The notes under the pieces: generated by a model
What the model was told of the DNA's origin: nothing
Seen by the model: only the letters and a program-made list of their open reading frames with translations
Databases searched by the model: none
Part shown: positions 17,237-24,210 of the stretch, piece by piece
Layout of the letters: the number at the start of each line of letters is the position of its first letter
Position numbering within the stretch: position 1 is the first letter of the stretch
Program-made: the position numbers and the translations under genes
Source of the DNA: Oscillospiraceae bacterium
GTDB lineage: Bacteria; Bacillota; Clostridia; Oscillospirales; Ruminococcaceae
Direction: 5' to 3'
Assembly: GCA_024684395.1 (NCBI GenBank)
Contig: JAIKWY010000111.1
Location: 1-64,000 of the forward strand
Length of the DNA: 64,000 nt

Positions 17237-17937
17237 TACAGATCCTCCAGTTCAGCGGCGGGCGTTCTGGTCTCGTTCAGGTATTCCTTTTTCACCAGTC
17301 CGTCTTTGATGATGATGACCTTGTGTACCATGTTTTTGATGGAATTGTTGTGCGTGACAATGAGCATGGTCGTGCCGTATTTGGCATTGATCGCTTCGAG
17401 TAAGATCAGAATATCCCGGCTTGTTTTGGAATCGAGCGCACCGGTCGGCTCATCGCAGAGCAGCAGCTTCGGATTCTTGATGAGCGCCCTTGCAATGGCA
17501 CACCGCTGCTGTTGCCCGCCGGAAAGCTGCGCCGGGAACTTGTTCTGATGTTCGGTCAGTCCGAGTGTCTCGAGCAGTTCATCCATGTCGAGCGGATCCT
17601 CTGCAATATGCTGGCAGATCTGGATGTTCTCACGCACCGTCAGGTTTGGTACAAGGTTATAGAACTGGAATATGAAGCCGAGATTGTCACGGCGATAATC
17701 CGACAGTGCAGCAGGTTTCAGCCCGAAGATCTCCTTACCGTCCACGATGATCGAACCCGAGTCCATCGTATCCAATCCCCCGATGCAGTTCAGAAGTGTG
17801 GATTTGCCAGAACCGCTGGTACCCTGGATGACGCACATCTGTCCACGCTCCAGTCCGGTACTGATCCCCTTCAACACCTGCACATAGCTCGTGTCTTTTC
17901 CGTAACTCTTTTTCACATCTTTTACCTGTAAATACAT
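17236..17937 (-). CDS. ABC transporter ATPase (MacB/LolD type)
   Basis: ATPase of 233 residues with Walker A GTSGSGKST, Q-loop FQFYNLVPNL, signature LSGGQQQR, Walker B LLLCDEPTGALD and switch His in THN. It partners the 900-residue permease whose start codon overlaps its stop. ATG 17937 has AGGAGG upstream. The perfect palindrome TTAGCTATAGCTAA sits 25 bp before the start and the TetR gene ends 69 bp upstream, so expression may come partly from the TetR promoter. I saw no convincing separate promoter. Confidence 0.93.
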   Translation of the reverse strand: MYLQVKDVKKSYGKDTSYVQVLKGISTGLERGQMCVIQGTSGSGKSTLLNCIGGLDTMDSGSIIVDGKEIFGLKPAALSDYRRDNLGFIFQFYNLVPNLTVRENIQICQHIAEDPLDMDELLETLGLTEHQNKFPAQLSGGQQQRCAIARALIKNPKLLLCDEPTGALDSKTSRDILILLEAINAKYGTTMLIVTHNNSIKNMVHKVIIIKDGLVKKEYLNETRTPAAELEDL

Positions 17938-17961
17938 GATCGTCCTCCTATCGAAATATTG

Positions 17962-17975
17962 TTAGCTATAGCTAA
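17962..17975. promoter_or_regulatory. Operator-like palindrome (perfect copy)
   Basis: TTAGCTATAGCTAA, flanked G and C, is the most symmetric member of the TWAGC-N4-GCTWA family. It lies between the TetR stop and the ABC ATPase start. A consensus promoter is not evident next to it. Confidence 0.65.
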
Positions 17976-17987
17976 CCTATGGCTACA

Positions 17988-18008
17988 GAAACGGAACGAG
18001 TCCGTTTC
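17988..18008 (-). terminator. Hairpin at end of TetR gene
   Basis: An 8-bp stem GAAACGGA/TCCGTTTC with loop CTCGT overlaps the TetR stop codon. It has no U-tract, so it is at most a weak terminator or mRNA end stabiliser. Confidence 0.35.
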
Positions 18009-18624
18009 AGTCAGCATCCTCTAAAATATGCGCCATCCATCCTTCCACGAGCATATCCATGACCGGCTTGATCTCTTTCAATGCTCGCTCAGGGTCAGCT
18101 TCATGCGTGATCAGATGTACATAGGCATTGATCTCCACATGCGCCAGCCAGTGCAGCATATAGTCGTTGATACGCTTACCCGGAAATGCAGCTGCATATT
18201 TTTCTGCCAATGCATAATTGTGCCGTTCGATCAGCTCGACCAGGTCGTCAACAATGCCCTCATAGCTTGAGCCGGCGGATTTTTCCAGCAGGATCAGCAG
18301 TGCATCACGGTTGTCATACAGCAGCGAGATCATCATTTCTGCAAAGTCATCATGATCGCCAGCCTTATGCTGAAAGCTCGCAATATCGGCAGAAAGATCC
18401 TCCGAAAAATGCTCCTGTATCGCATTCATGAGCTTTTGCAATGGTTCATCGACCACTGCACCAAGCAGCCCGTTTTTGTCCTTGCAGAAGAAATAGACCG
18501 CACCGGTCGTCATATCAGCAGCAGCGCTGATCGACCGCAGAGATGCCTTTGAAAACCCCTTTTCGAGGAACTCTTTTTTGGCACAAGCGATCAGCCGCTC
18601 CCGTGCTTCGTTCTCCTTTTCCAT
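18007..18624 (-). CDS. TetR-family transcriptional regulator
   Basis: Regulator of 205 residues with an N-terminal TetR helix-turn-helix (AKKEFLEKGFSKASLRSIS...GAVYFFCKDKNGLL, about 12-58) and a helical ligand-binding domain of unknown specificity. ATG 18624 follows GAGGTGA; the longer in-frame extension to 18759 would run through its own promoter. A near-perfect 26-bp inverted repeat overlaps its -10 region, indicating autoregulation. The downstream ABC ATPase and permease genes are the likely targets. Confidence 0.92.
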   Translation of the reverse strand: MEKENEARERLIACAKKEFLEKGFSKASLRSISAAADMTTGAVYFFCKDKNGLLGAVVDEPLQKLMNAIQEHFSEDLSADIASFQHKAGDHDDFAEMMISLLYDNRDALLILLEKSAGSSYEGIVDDLVELIERHNYALAEKYAAAFPGKRINDYMLHWLAHVEINAYVHLITHEADPERALKEIKPVMDMLVEGWMAHILEDAD

Positions 18625-18640
18625 TCTCTCACCTCGATTC

Positions 18641-18666
18641 ATAACAGCGTTACCTAACACTGTTAT
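18641..18666. promoter_or_regulatory. TetR operator
   Basis: Inverted repeat with arms ATAACAGCGTTAC and CTAACACTGTTAT (two mismatches between the 13-bp arms). It sits between the -10 box and the TetR start, the usual place for TetR self-repression. Confidence 0.75.
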
Positions 18667-18693
18667 CATATCACGAAACCGGCAAAATGTCAA
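18665..18693 (-). promoter_or_regulatory. Sigma-A promoter of TetR gene
   Basis: On the minus strand, TTGACA (18693-18688) and TATGAT (18670-18665) are separated by 17 bp. The -10 box abuts the TetR inverted repeat. Confidence 0.85.
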
Positions 18694-18777
18694 TATGCAT
18701 TTTAGAGAATTGTCGTGTTTACCAAATTTTGTGTTTTTACATCCAACATCTTTAGCCAACCTTTGTGAGTGTTGCTA

Positions 18778-18806
18778 TTGCATTTACAGTTTGCTTGTGG
18801 TATAAT
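18778..18806 (+). promoter_or_regulatory. Sigma-A promoter of methyltransferase pair
   Basis: TTGCAT (18778-18783) and TATAAT (18801-18806) are separated by 17 bp, with a predicted start near 18812. Confidence 0.75.
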
Positions 18807-18817
18807 AAATGCAGTGG

Positions 18818-18831
18818 TATGCTAAGGCTAA
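18818..18831. promoter_or_regulatory. Operator-like palindrome at methyltransferase promoter
   Basis: TATGCTAAGGCTAA starts about 6 bp after the predicted transcription start; the right half-site GCTAAC is perfect. It belongs to the same family as the feo and FTR1 sites. Confidence 0.6.
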
Positions 18832-18852
18832 CTAAAAGGAGGCGTTCATACG

Positions 18853-19494
18853 ATGACAAGCAGAGAATATAAGGATCTGTCCATCAAGGAATTCACAAAA
18901 GCAGCCGAGATCTATGAATCCGATCATGCCGGTGTCTATAATATGTGTAAGAAGGATTATCCGGATGTGCTGATAGAGCTGGAAAAGGAGCCGTTCACCG
19001 ATCTGCTGGACTGCGGCTGCGGCACAGCACCGATGCTGACGCTTCTGCATGAAAAATATCCCGAGAAGCATTATACCGGTATAGACCTCACGCCGAAAAT
19101 GATCGAGGTCGCAAAGGCAAAGAAAATGAAAAACGTTGAACTCGTGGTAGGCGACTGCGAAAAACTTCCATTTTCAGAAAACTCATTTGATGTCGTGATC
19201 TGCTGCGAGAGCTTTCATCATTACCCGAATCCGCAGGATTTCTTCAATAGCGTTTATCGTGTACTACGCCCGGGCGGCCGGTTCATTCTGCGGGATATGA
19301 CGATGAATTCTGCTGCTGTGCGTTGGTTCTGCAATACGATCGAAATGCCGCTTGCCCATCTGATCGGCAAAGGAGATGTCCGCATTTACGGCAGAGAGGA
19401 TGTACGGGATCTTTGCAAAAATGCAGGGCTGCACCTGGAATCCTTTGAAAAGAGAGGGTTTTGCCGGCTGCACGCAGTCATTCGCAAACCATGA
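18853..19494 (+). CDS. Class I SAM-dependent methyltransferase
   Basis: Cytoplasmic methyltransferase of 213 residues (UbiE/Methyltransf_11 type). It has motif I LLDCGCGTAPML (about 51-62), the acidic residue in YTGIDLTPKMI, motif LPFSENSFDVVICCESFHH, and LRPGGRFILRD. Its substrate is not apparent. AAAAGGAGG precedes the ATG by 10 nt. Its promoter bears the operator-like palindrome, so it is probably made under the same condition as the iron uptake genes. The next gene is another methyltransferase of similar size. Confidence 0.92.
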   Translation: MTSREYKDLSIKEFTKAAEIYESDHAGVYNMCKKDYPDVLIELEKEPFTDLLDCGCGTAPMLTLLHEKYPEKHYTGIDLTPKMIEVAKAKKMKNVELVVGDCEKLPFSENSFDVVICCESFHHYPNPQDFFNSVYRVLRPGGRFILRDMTMNSAAVRWFCNTIEMPLAHLIGKGDVRIYGREDVRDLCKNAGLHLESFEKRGFCRLHAVIRKP

Positions 19495-19559
19495 TGCTTG
19501 CTTTTTTCAGAAGAATGTGTTATCATAAGAGTTAGGAAACAACCGAAAGGAGTATTGCA

Positions 19560-20168
19560 ATGATCTGGGATCAGGTTTCACCTGTATATGATGCGTTTGA
19601 AACGCTATTGAACCGCCGTGTATATCACAATACCGGTAAAGTTGTCGCCGAGGAGATCGATGCGAATGACATCGTGCTGGAATGTGCCTGCGGAACCGGT
19701 GCTATCAGTCAGTGTATTGCACCGAAGTGCAGGCTGCTGATCGCCACTGATCTCTCCGAGGGGATGCTCAGGCAGACTTATGAAAAATGCAGCAGATTTG
19801 GAAATGTCAAAGTGCGTCATGCCGATATGATGCATCTGAATTGCAAGGATGAGCGTTTTGACAAGGTCGTTGCAGGCAATGTGATCCATCTACTCGATGA
19901 ACCGGAGCGTGCCATTCATGAGCTGCTTCGTGTATGCAAGCCGGGCGGTGAGGTCATTATTCCTACCTATATCCGAGATGGCCGCACTTTTCAGAAAAAG
20001 ACGTTTGCTCTGCTTGAAAAATTAGGTGTCCATTTCAAGCAAGAATTTGATCTGCAAAGCTATAAGCGTTTCTTCCTCGATGCAGGATATCCGTCAGCAG
20101 AGTTCCGTGTAGTCGATGGTGTGATGCCCTGTGCGATCGCAATGATCACGAAGGAGGTCGGGGATTGA
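19560..20168 (+). CDS. Class I SAM-dependent methyltransferase
   Basis: Methyltransferase of 202 residues with LECACGTGAISQCI (motif I, about 40-53), ATDLSEGML, FDKVVAGNVIHLLDEPERAI and CKPGGEVIIPTY. It resembles phospholipid/quinone methyltransferase-like enzymes, but the substrate is unknown. AAAGGAG lies 7 nt before the ATG. It follows the previous methyltransferase by 65 bp without a clear promoter, so is probably co-transcribed, and ends at the terminator at 20249. Confidence 0.92.
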   Translation: MIWDQVSPVYDAFETLLNRRVYHNTGKVVAEEIDANDIVLECACGTGAISQCIAPKCRLLIATDLSEGMLRQTYEKCSRFGNVKVRHADMMHLNCKDERFDKVVAGNVIHLLDEPERAIHELLRVCKPGGEVIIPTYIRDGRTFQKKTFALLEKLGVHFKQEFDLQSYKRFFLDAGYPSAEFRVVDGVMPCAIAMITKEVGD

Positions 20169-20248
20169 TCCCGGATTCTTTGACTCTATTCTTTGTTTTG
20201 AAGAGGCGCATTCATAATTTGCATATGGTTAGATGGAACAGGCATAGC

Positions 20249-20280
20249 AAAAGAGCGAGTTGGCAGCAACTCGCTCTTTT
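20249..20280. terminator. Bidirectional terminator hairpin
   Basis: A 14-bp perfect stem AAAAGAGCGAGTTG/CAACTCGCTCTTTT with loop GCAG gives A-tract and U-tract on both strands. The stretch from here to the next promoter (20281-20466) holds no gene I can support. Confidence 0.85.
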
Positions 20281-20466
20281 GGTATGTATATCTATCTGAT
20301 ACTGTTTCAACCTCGCATGTCCCACGCTTCAAAAGAAGCCACCCTGCCGTTTTTGATCCGAAGTGTATCATCACAGCACTGTTCAATAAACCGGGATCGT
20401 AAGTTGAAACTAGTGTTAGGATGTAAGTTCTGGAGCGACACAGATGAAAATATACGCAACTGGATA

Positions 20467-20495
20467 TTGACAAGAAAATAATAATGTTGTATAAT
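20467..20495 (+). promoter_or_regulatory. Sigma-A promoter of ZIP transporter operon
   Basis: TTGACA (20467-20472) and TATAAT (20490-20495) with a 17-bp spacer; predicted start about 20502. Confidence 0.88.
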
Positions 20496-20503
20496 GAAAT
20501 GGG

Positions 20504-20517
20504 TTAGCGATTGCTAA
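20504..20517. promoter_or_regulatory. Operator-like palindrome at ZIP operon promoter
   Basis: TTAGCGATTGCTAA with perfect half-sites lies right at the predicted transcription start, directly downstream of a consensus -10 box. Confidence 0.72.
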
Positions 20518-20552
20518 TCATATTTTATTGTATTGGAATGCGGCATTGAATC

Positions 20553-20687
20553 ATGTTATTGACATTACTGCTGGATCACATTGATGAGCTTCCGGAAGCA
20601 CCGAGCTATGCGGAATGTTATCGGAAAGCAGGTGCGAAGTGTATCACGCATATTGGAAAAGGGATCAAAAAACGTAAGAAAGGATGA
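20553..20687 (+). CDS. Candidate 44-residue small protein, function unknown
   Basis: A short frame from ATG 20553 to TGA 20687 is the first possible gene on the transcript from the palindrome-controlled promoter. It encodes a hydrophobic/acidic N-terminus (MLLTLLLDHIDELPEAPSY), two Cys (AECYRKAGAKC) and a very basic end (KGIKKRKKG). Its stop lies 5 nt before the next gene's start and inside that gene's Shine-Dalgarno region, suggesting translational coupling. The ribosome site is weak. It may be a real small protein or just leader RNA. Confidence 0.35.
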   Translation: MLLTLLLDHIDELPEAPSYAECYRKAGAKCITHIGKGIKKRKKG

Positions 20688-20692
20688 CCGCC

Positions 20693-21190
20693 ATGCTGTT
20701 AACGATTTTTCTTGCGATCGTATTCTGTGCAGCGATCAGCATCATGCTCCTCTCGGCTGTTGCTTTCATACAGAAGAAAGCGTTTTTCTCATCAGCGCCC
20801 AAGGAAGCGCAGGAAGTGCTTTTGCCAAGAGAACAGGAACTGTTCTACGGTGCAAGAACCATTGGCTGGACGCTGATGGTATTCAGTTTACTGATGATCG
20901 CAGGTGTAGGCATCATCGCCATCTGGGATGGATTCCGGAGCGGCTTTACATTCTGGCAGTTTTTCCTACGCTTTGTTTCAATCTTCACAATCTATAAAAT
21001 CTACGATATGATCTGCTTTGATTACTTTCTGCTGATGAAGTATCAGTTTTTCCAGTATTACTACCCTGAAGTAGGAAGTGTCTACAATGGCAGGAAATAT
21101 GGATACAACCTCAAAAGCCAGCTATTGAAACTGTTCTTCATTTTCCCGGCAGCATCTGCACTTGCGGCATGGATATGCAGTCTGTTTTAA
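20693..21190 (+). CDS. Hypothetical four-TM membrane protein
   Basis: Membrane protein of 165 residues with hydrophobic segments near 1-25, 55-75, 83-110 and 145-165 and a Tyr/Phe-rich loop (KYQFFQYYYPEVGSVYNGRKYGYN). I do not recognise the family. ATG 20693 was chosen over 20684 because AGGA then lies 8 nt upstream. It is followed 22 bp later by a ZIP transporter gene under the same promoter, so it probably assists or accompanies metal transport. Confidence 0.75.
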   Translation: MLLTIFLAIVFCAAISIMLLSAVAFIQKKAFFSSAPKEAQEVLLPREQELFYGARTIGWTLMVFSLLMIAGVGIIAIWDGFRSGFTFWQFFLRFVSIFTIYKIYDMICFDYFLLMKYQFFQYYYPEVGSVYNGRKYGYNLKSQLLKLFFIFPAASALAAWICSLF

Positions 21191-21212
21191 TGCGGCAGAA
21201 AGGCGGTGCAAC

Positions 21213-21995
21213 ATGCAAAAAGAAGTGATAACGGGACTGTTATTGCCGTTTCTTGGGACGGCAGCAGGCGCAGGCTGCGTGTTCTTCATGAAACACAGCC
21301 TGAGCAAACAAGTACAGCGAGCCCTGACAGGCTTTGCGGCAGGCGTGATGACTGCGGCTTCGATCTGGAGTCTGATCATTCCGGCGATGGATATGGCAGC
21401 AGATAAAGGAAAACTCGCCTTTCTGCCTGCTGTGATCGGGTTCTGGTGCGGTATCCTCTTTCTTCTGCTGCTCGATAGTGTGATACCACATCTGCATATG
21501 AATGCGGAAAAGGCAGAGGGCGTTCCGTCGAGACTGGCACGGACGACAATGATGGTGCTTGCAGTCACGCTCCATAATATCCCCGAAGGCATGGCAGTCG
21601 GTATCGTATATGCGGGCTTTCTGTCCGGCTCGGCGGATATGACCGCCGGCGGTGCATTGGCGCTTGCGCTCGGTATTGCGATCCAGAATTTCCCCGAAGG
21701 TGCGATCATCTCGATGCCGCTTCATGCGGAGGGAACAAGCAAGAGAAAAGCCTTTTCAGATGGTGTGCTTTCCGGTGCAGTCGAGCCGGTCGGCGCAGCA
21801 CTGACAATACTGTTTGCAGGGCTGTTCCTTCCCGCAATGCCATACTTGCTGAGCTTTGCGGCAGGTGCAATGATCTATGTTGTCGTGGAAGAACTGATCC
21901 CGGAGATGTCAGAGGGAGAACATTCCAACATCGGCGTAATTTTGTTTTCGGTGGGTTTTACACTGATGATGATCCTGGATGTTGCGCTTGGATAG
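21213..21995 (+). CDS. ZIP-family metal transporter (ZupT/GufA-like)
   Basis: Membrane transporter of 260 residues with eight hydrophobic segments. It has the ZIP metal-site motifs in TM4 (LHNIPEGMAVG, about 125-135) and TM5 (IQNFPEGAIISMPL, about 157-170), a short His-containing loop (PHLHMNAEKAEG), and conserved Glu in VVVEELIPE. ZIP proteins import Zn, Fe or Mn; operator context favours iron or manganese here. ATG 21213 has AAAGGCGGTG upstream; the longer frame to 21162 overlaps the preceding gene and lacks a ribosome site. Confidence 0.93.
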   Translation: MQKEVITGLLLPFLGTAAGAGCVFFMKHSLSKQVQRALTGFAAGVMTAASIWSLIIPAMDMAADKGKLAFLPAVIGFWCGILFLLLLDSVIPHLHMNAEKAEGVPSRLARTTMMVLAVTLHNIPEGMAVGIVYAGFLSGSADMTAGGALALALGIAIQNFPEGAIISMPLHAEGTSKRKAFSDGVLSGAVEPVGAALTILFAGLFLPAMPYLLSFAAGAMIYVVVEELIPEMSEGEHSNIGVILFSVGFTLMMILDVALG

Positions 21996-22003
21996 GAGAA
22001 GTT

Positions 22004-22110
22004 ATGGGCATCTCTATAAACCTTCCATTTTGCTTTTCTGCAAAAAGCAAAATGACTTAGGTGTGGGGCTTCGCCCCACACCCCACCTCTAAAAACTTCG
22101 TTCTTAGAGG
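22004..22110. repeat. Mosaic palindrome cluster (related to 13545-13660)
   Basis: Three stems follow the ZIP gene: CATTTTGCTTTT/AAAAGCAAAATG (22026-22054), GGTGTGGGGC/GCCCCACACC (22060-22082) and CCTCTAA/TTAGAGG (22086-22110). An ATGGGCATCTCTA start resembles the ATGGGGATCTCTA start of the copy at 13545. Stem order differs between copies, so the element is modular. It may also end the ZIP transcript. Confidence 0.7.
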
Positions 22111-22183
22111 CAACATTATGATAAAAAACTGCTGCTGACTGCGAATTCTTTTCTTTGAGATCAAAAAAGATGCTTCAAACCTC

Positions 22184-22212
22184 TTGACAGGATCAATGTT
22201 CTGTGCTATAAT
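22184..22212 (+). promoter_or_regulatory. Sigma-A promoter of feo operon
   Basis: TTGACA (22184-22189) and TATAAT (22207-22212) separated by 17 bp; predicted start near 22219, four bases before the first operator-like palindrome. Confidence 0.9.
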
Positions 22213-22222
22213 AGCATACAGG

Positions 22223-22236
22223 TAAGCGCCTGCTAA
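22223..22236. promoter_or_regulatory. Operator-like palindrome 1 of feo operon
   Basis: TAAGCGCCTGCTAA, flanked GG and CC, lies directly downstream of the predicted feo start. Confidence 0.7.
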
Positions 22237-22282
22237 CCGAATGATGGCGGATCTTCGATCTGCTATTCTTTTGAAGCAAGAG

Positions 22283-22296
22283 TAAGCTAATGCTTA
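22283..22296. promoter_or_regulatory. Operator-like palindrome 2 of feo operon
   Basis: TAAGCTAATGCTTA, flanked AG and CT so that the arms extend to 7 bp, is centred 60 bp from copy 1. Paired sites also occur at the FTR1 promoter. Confidence 0.7.
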
Positions 22297-22331
22297 CTAT
22301 AATGAACATTCCAAAATGAAAAGAGGTTTCT

Positions 22332-22631
22332 ATGAGTGTCGTGATCGTAGGCGGCAATGACCGCATGGCAACAAGATACCAGGACATCTGCAAGTCCTAC
22401 CGCATGAAATCCAAGGTGTTTACACAGATGCCGTCCGACTTTGAAAACAAGCTCGGATCGCCCGATCTGGTGGTCGTTTTCACGGGCACCTGCTCCCACA
22501 AGATGCTCGGCTGTGTGAAAAGCCGTTCTGCAAAGCACGGCTTCCCGGTCGAGCATGTACACAGCTCCAGTGTGAGTGCGCTGAAGCGCTTACTGGAACG
22601 CTATGAGGACAGAGCAAATGTCGGGGCGTGA
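22332..22631 (+). CDS. DUF2325 family protein
   Basis: Cytoplasmic protein of 99 residues matching the DUF2325 pattern: N-terminal VVIVGGNDRM, a central PDLVVVFTGTCSH, and AKHGFPVEHVHSSSVSALKRLL. Its function is unestablished; it is often found near metal or redox genes. It is the first gene of the feo operon. AAAAGAGGT precedes the ATG, and its end overlaps the DUF3793 gene. Confidence 0.88.
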   Translation: MSVVIVGGNDRMATRYQDICKSYRMKSKVFTQMPSDFENKLGSPDLVVVFTGTCSHKMLGCVKSRSAKHGFPVEHVHSSSVSALKRLLERYEDRANVGA

Positions 22632-23193
22632 GCGGGCTGACTTTGAGCGGGCTCTTGCGGTACATTCCGCACCGGCACTTCTTGGCGTGAAATGCGCCAA
22701 TTTAATATCCCTAAAGGTTAGCGGCAGCTCACTATCCAAATATGTGCCCGAGTTTGAACGCCGCAGCGGACTGCGGATGCGGATCCTGTGCCGCTGTCGG
22801 GAACGAGTGCTGCTGTATGTGTATCATGAAACACTGCTCGATATTCAGCTCAGCCGCCCGGAGATCCGGACATTTCTGGCACAGTACGGCTATACGGAGA
22901 ACATGTCTGTCGATGACATGCTCTCCCGCTTGTCCGAGCGTATGGGATGCGGGAGCTTTCCGCATGAGATTGGCATTTTCCTCGGTTATCCGCTGCCGGA
23001 TGTGCAGGGATTCATCGAGAACGAGGGCAGAAACTGTCTGCTGTGCGGTTACTACAAGGTCTACAGCGACCCGGAACAGGCGCAGCGGACATTCGCAAAC
23101 TATGATCGGTGCAGAGACATTCTGTGCGATAAATTAGACCGGGGCTATGACCTGTTTCAGGCTCTGGTACTTTCCAAGGAGGAATTATCATGA
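22618..23193 (+). CDS. DUF3793 family protein
   Basis: A 191-residue protein with the DUF3793 signature. It has an N-terminal HSAPALLGVKCANLISL, a central VLLYVYHETLL, FPHEIGIFLGYPLPDVQGFI (about 119-138), and CLLCGYYKVYSDPEQA. The family is common in Clostridia beside flavodoxin and Feo genes, with unknown function; the Cys residues and context suggest iron or heme redox handling. ATG 22618 is preferred (AGGA 8 nt upstream) over 22603. It overlaps genes on both sides, so translation is coupled. Confidence 0.88.
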   Translation: MSGRERADFERALAVHSAPALLGVKCANLISLKVSGSSLSKYVPEFERRSGLRMRILCRCRERVLLYVYHETLLDIQLSRPEIRTFLAQYGYTENMSVDDMLSRLSERMGCGSFPHEIGIFLGYPLPDVQGFIENEGRNCLLCGYYKVYSDPEQAQRTFANYDRCRDILCDKLDRGYDLFQALVLSKEELS

Positions 23194-23594
23194 AGACAGC
23201 AGTTATTTTTTGGAGTGGCACGGGCAATACCGAGGCAATGGCGCAGACAGTTGCCGCAGGTGCAGGTGTCGAGGCGGTCAGCGTGTCTGACTTCAATGGC
23301 AACGTCGAGGAGTATGATGCACTCGCCCTCGGCTGCCCGGCAATGGGCGCAGAGGTGCTCGAAGAAGACGAGTTCGAGCCGTTCTTCACCGCCATCGAGG
23401 GCAAGCTCTCCGGTAAGAAGGTTCTCCTGTTCGGTTCCTACGGCTGGGGCGACGGCGAGTGGATGCGCAACTGGCAGGATCGTGTGACAGCAGCCGGCGC
23501 AGAGCTGATCGGCGGCGAGGGCTATATCGTCAATGATGCGCCGGGGGATGAAGATCGCGCTGCCCTGAAAGCACTTGCGGCACAGCTTGCATGA
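23190..23594 (+). CDS. Flavodoxin
   Basis: Short-chain flavodoxin of 134 residues. It has the FMN phosphate loop FWSGTGNTEAM (about 7-17), the isoalloxazine loops ALGCPAMGAE (about 46-55) and GSYGWGDGEWM (about 80-90). It carries low-potential electrons in place of ferredoxin during iron shortage. Its ATGA overlap with DUF3793 and its place before feoAB fit iron-limited expression. Confidence 0.95.
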   Translation: MKTAVIFWSGTGNTEAMAQTVAAGAGVEAVSVSDFNGNVEEYDALALGCPAMGAEVLEEDEFEPFFTAIEGKLSGKKVLLFGSYGWGDGEWMRNWQDRVTAAGAELIGGEGYIVNDAPGDEDRAALKALAAQLA

Positions 23595-23627
23595 TGCAGA
23601 GCGGCTTAGTGCCGTTTTTCTGTGACG

Positions 23628-23996
23628 ATGCTTTATCTGATCACCGCTGCCGTCATTGCGCTGCTGCTCTGGTATCTGTACCGGAAGCTGCGTCATGGCG
23701 GCTGCTGCGGTACACACGAAGCGCCTGTACAGAAGCACAACGTGACCGACAAAGATCCTGCGCATTATCCCTATCGGTATACTGCGGAGATCGAAGGCAT
23801 GGTCTGCGGCAACTGCGCAAGGCGCATAGAGAATCTGTTTGCTGAGACAGGGCAATGTCTGGCGAGAATTGATCTTGCCGACAATACCGCTGTCGTGTAT
23901 GCAAAGCAGAAGACTGAACGCACGGAATGTGCAAAATTATTGGAATCGGCGGGCTTTACGCTGGTCGAGTGGGAGGAACATCATGAGTCTGAATGA
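23628..23996 (+). CDS. Membrane-anchored HMA-like protein of feo operon
   Basis: A 122-residue protein with one N-terminal TM (about 3-18), a GGCCGTHE Cys pair, and a heavy-metal-associated domain (about 50-120). The domain contains EGMVCGNCARRIENLF, the CxxC metal site of HMA folds. The Cys pair after the TM resembles small FeoB-associated Cys-rich proteins. The start could be GTG 23622 or ATG 23628, and neither has a strong ribosome site. It overlaps feoA by 14 bp and may pass iron or another metal to or from FeoB (inference). Confidence 0.8.
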   Translation: MLYLITAAVIALLLWYLYRKLRHGGCCGTHEAPVQKHNVTDKDPAHYPYRYTAEIEGMVCGNCARRIENLFAETGQCLARIDLADNTAVVYAKQKTERTECAKLLESAGFTLVEWEEHHESE

Positions 23997-24210
23997 AGTC
24001 AAAGAAAACACCGATGCCGTGATCACCGCGATCGAGGGCGATGTTCGGTTCATCAGCCGCATCACCTCGATCGGACTGACCCCGGGATGCCGCATCAGCA
24101 TCATCAAGAATGACAAGAGCCGCCCTGTGCTGCTCTATTCCCGTGATACGATGATCGCTGTCAACCGCAAGGAATGCAAGGGCATCCAGGTCACGGAGGT
24201 GAGAGCATGA
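23983..24210 (+). CDS. feoA: FeoA, ferrous iron transport accessory protein
   Basis: An SH3-like FeoA of 75 residues. The pattern RFISRITSIGLTPGCRISIIKND...VLLYSRDTMIAVNRKECKGIQV matches the family (the G-L-x-PG core followed by beta strands). ATG 23983 has GGGAGG upstream and its stop overlaps the feoB start (ATGA). It probably regulates FeoB activity. Confidence 0.94.
   Translation: MSLNEVKENTDAVITAIEGDVRFISRITSIGLTPGCRISIIKNDKSRPVLLYSRDTMIAVNRKECKGIQVTEVRA

Noticed and set aside
20186..20473. 95-residue minus-strand frame
   Set aside because: It reads straight through the 20249-20280 terminator hairpin and has no ribosome site or operon context.
10048..22296. TWAGC-N4-GCTWA sites considered as Fur boxes
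   Set aside because: They lack the GATAATGATTATCATTATC-like sequence; half-sites and spacing differ.
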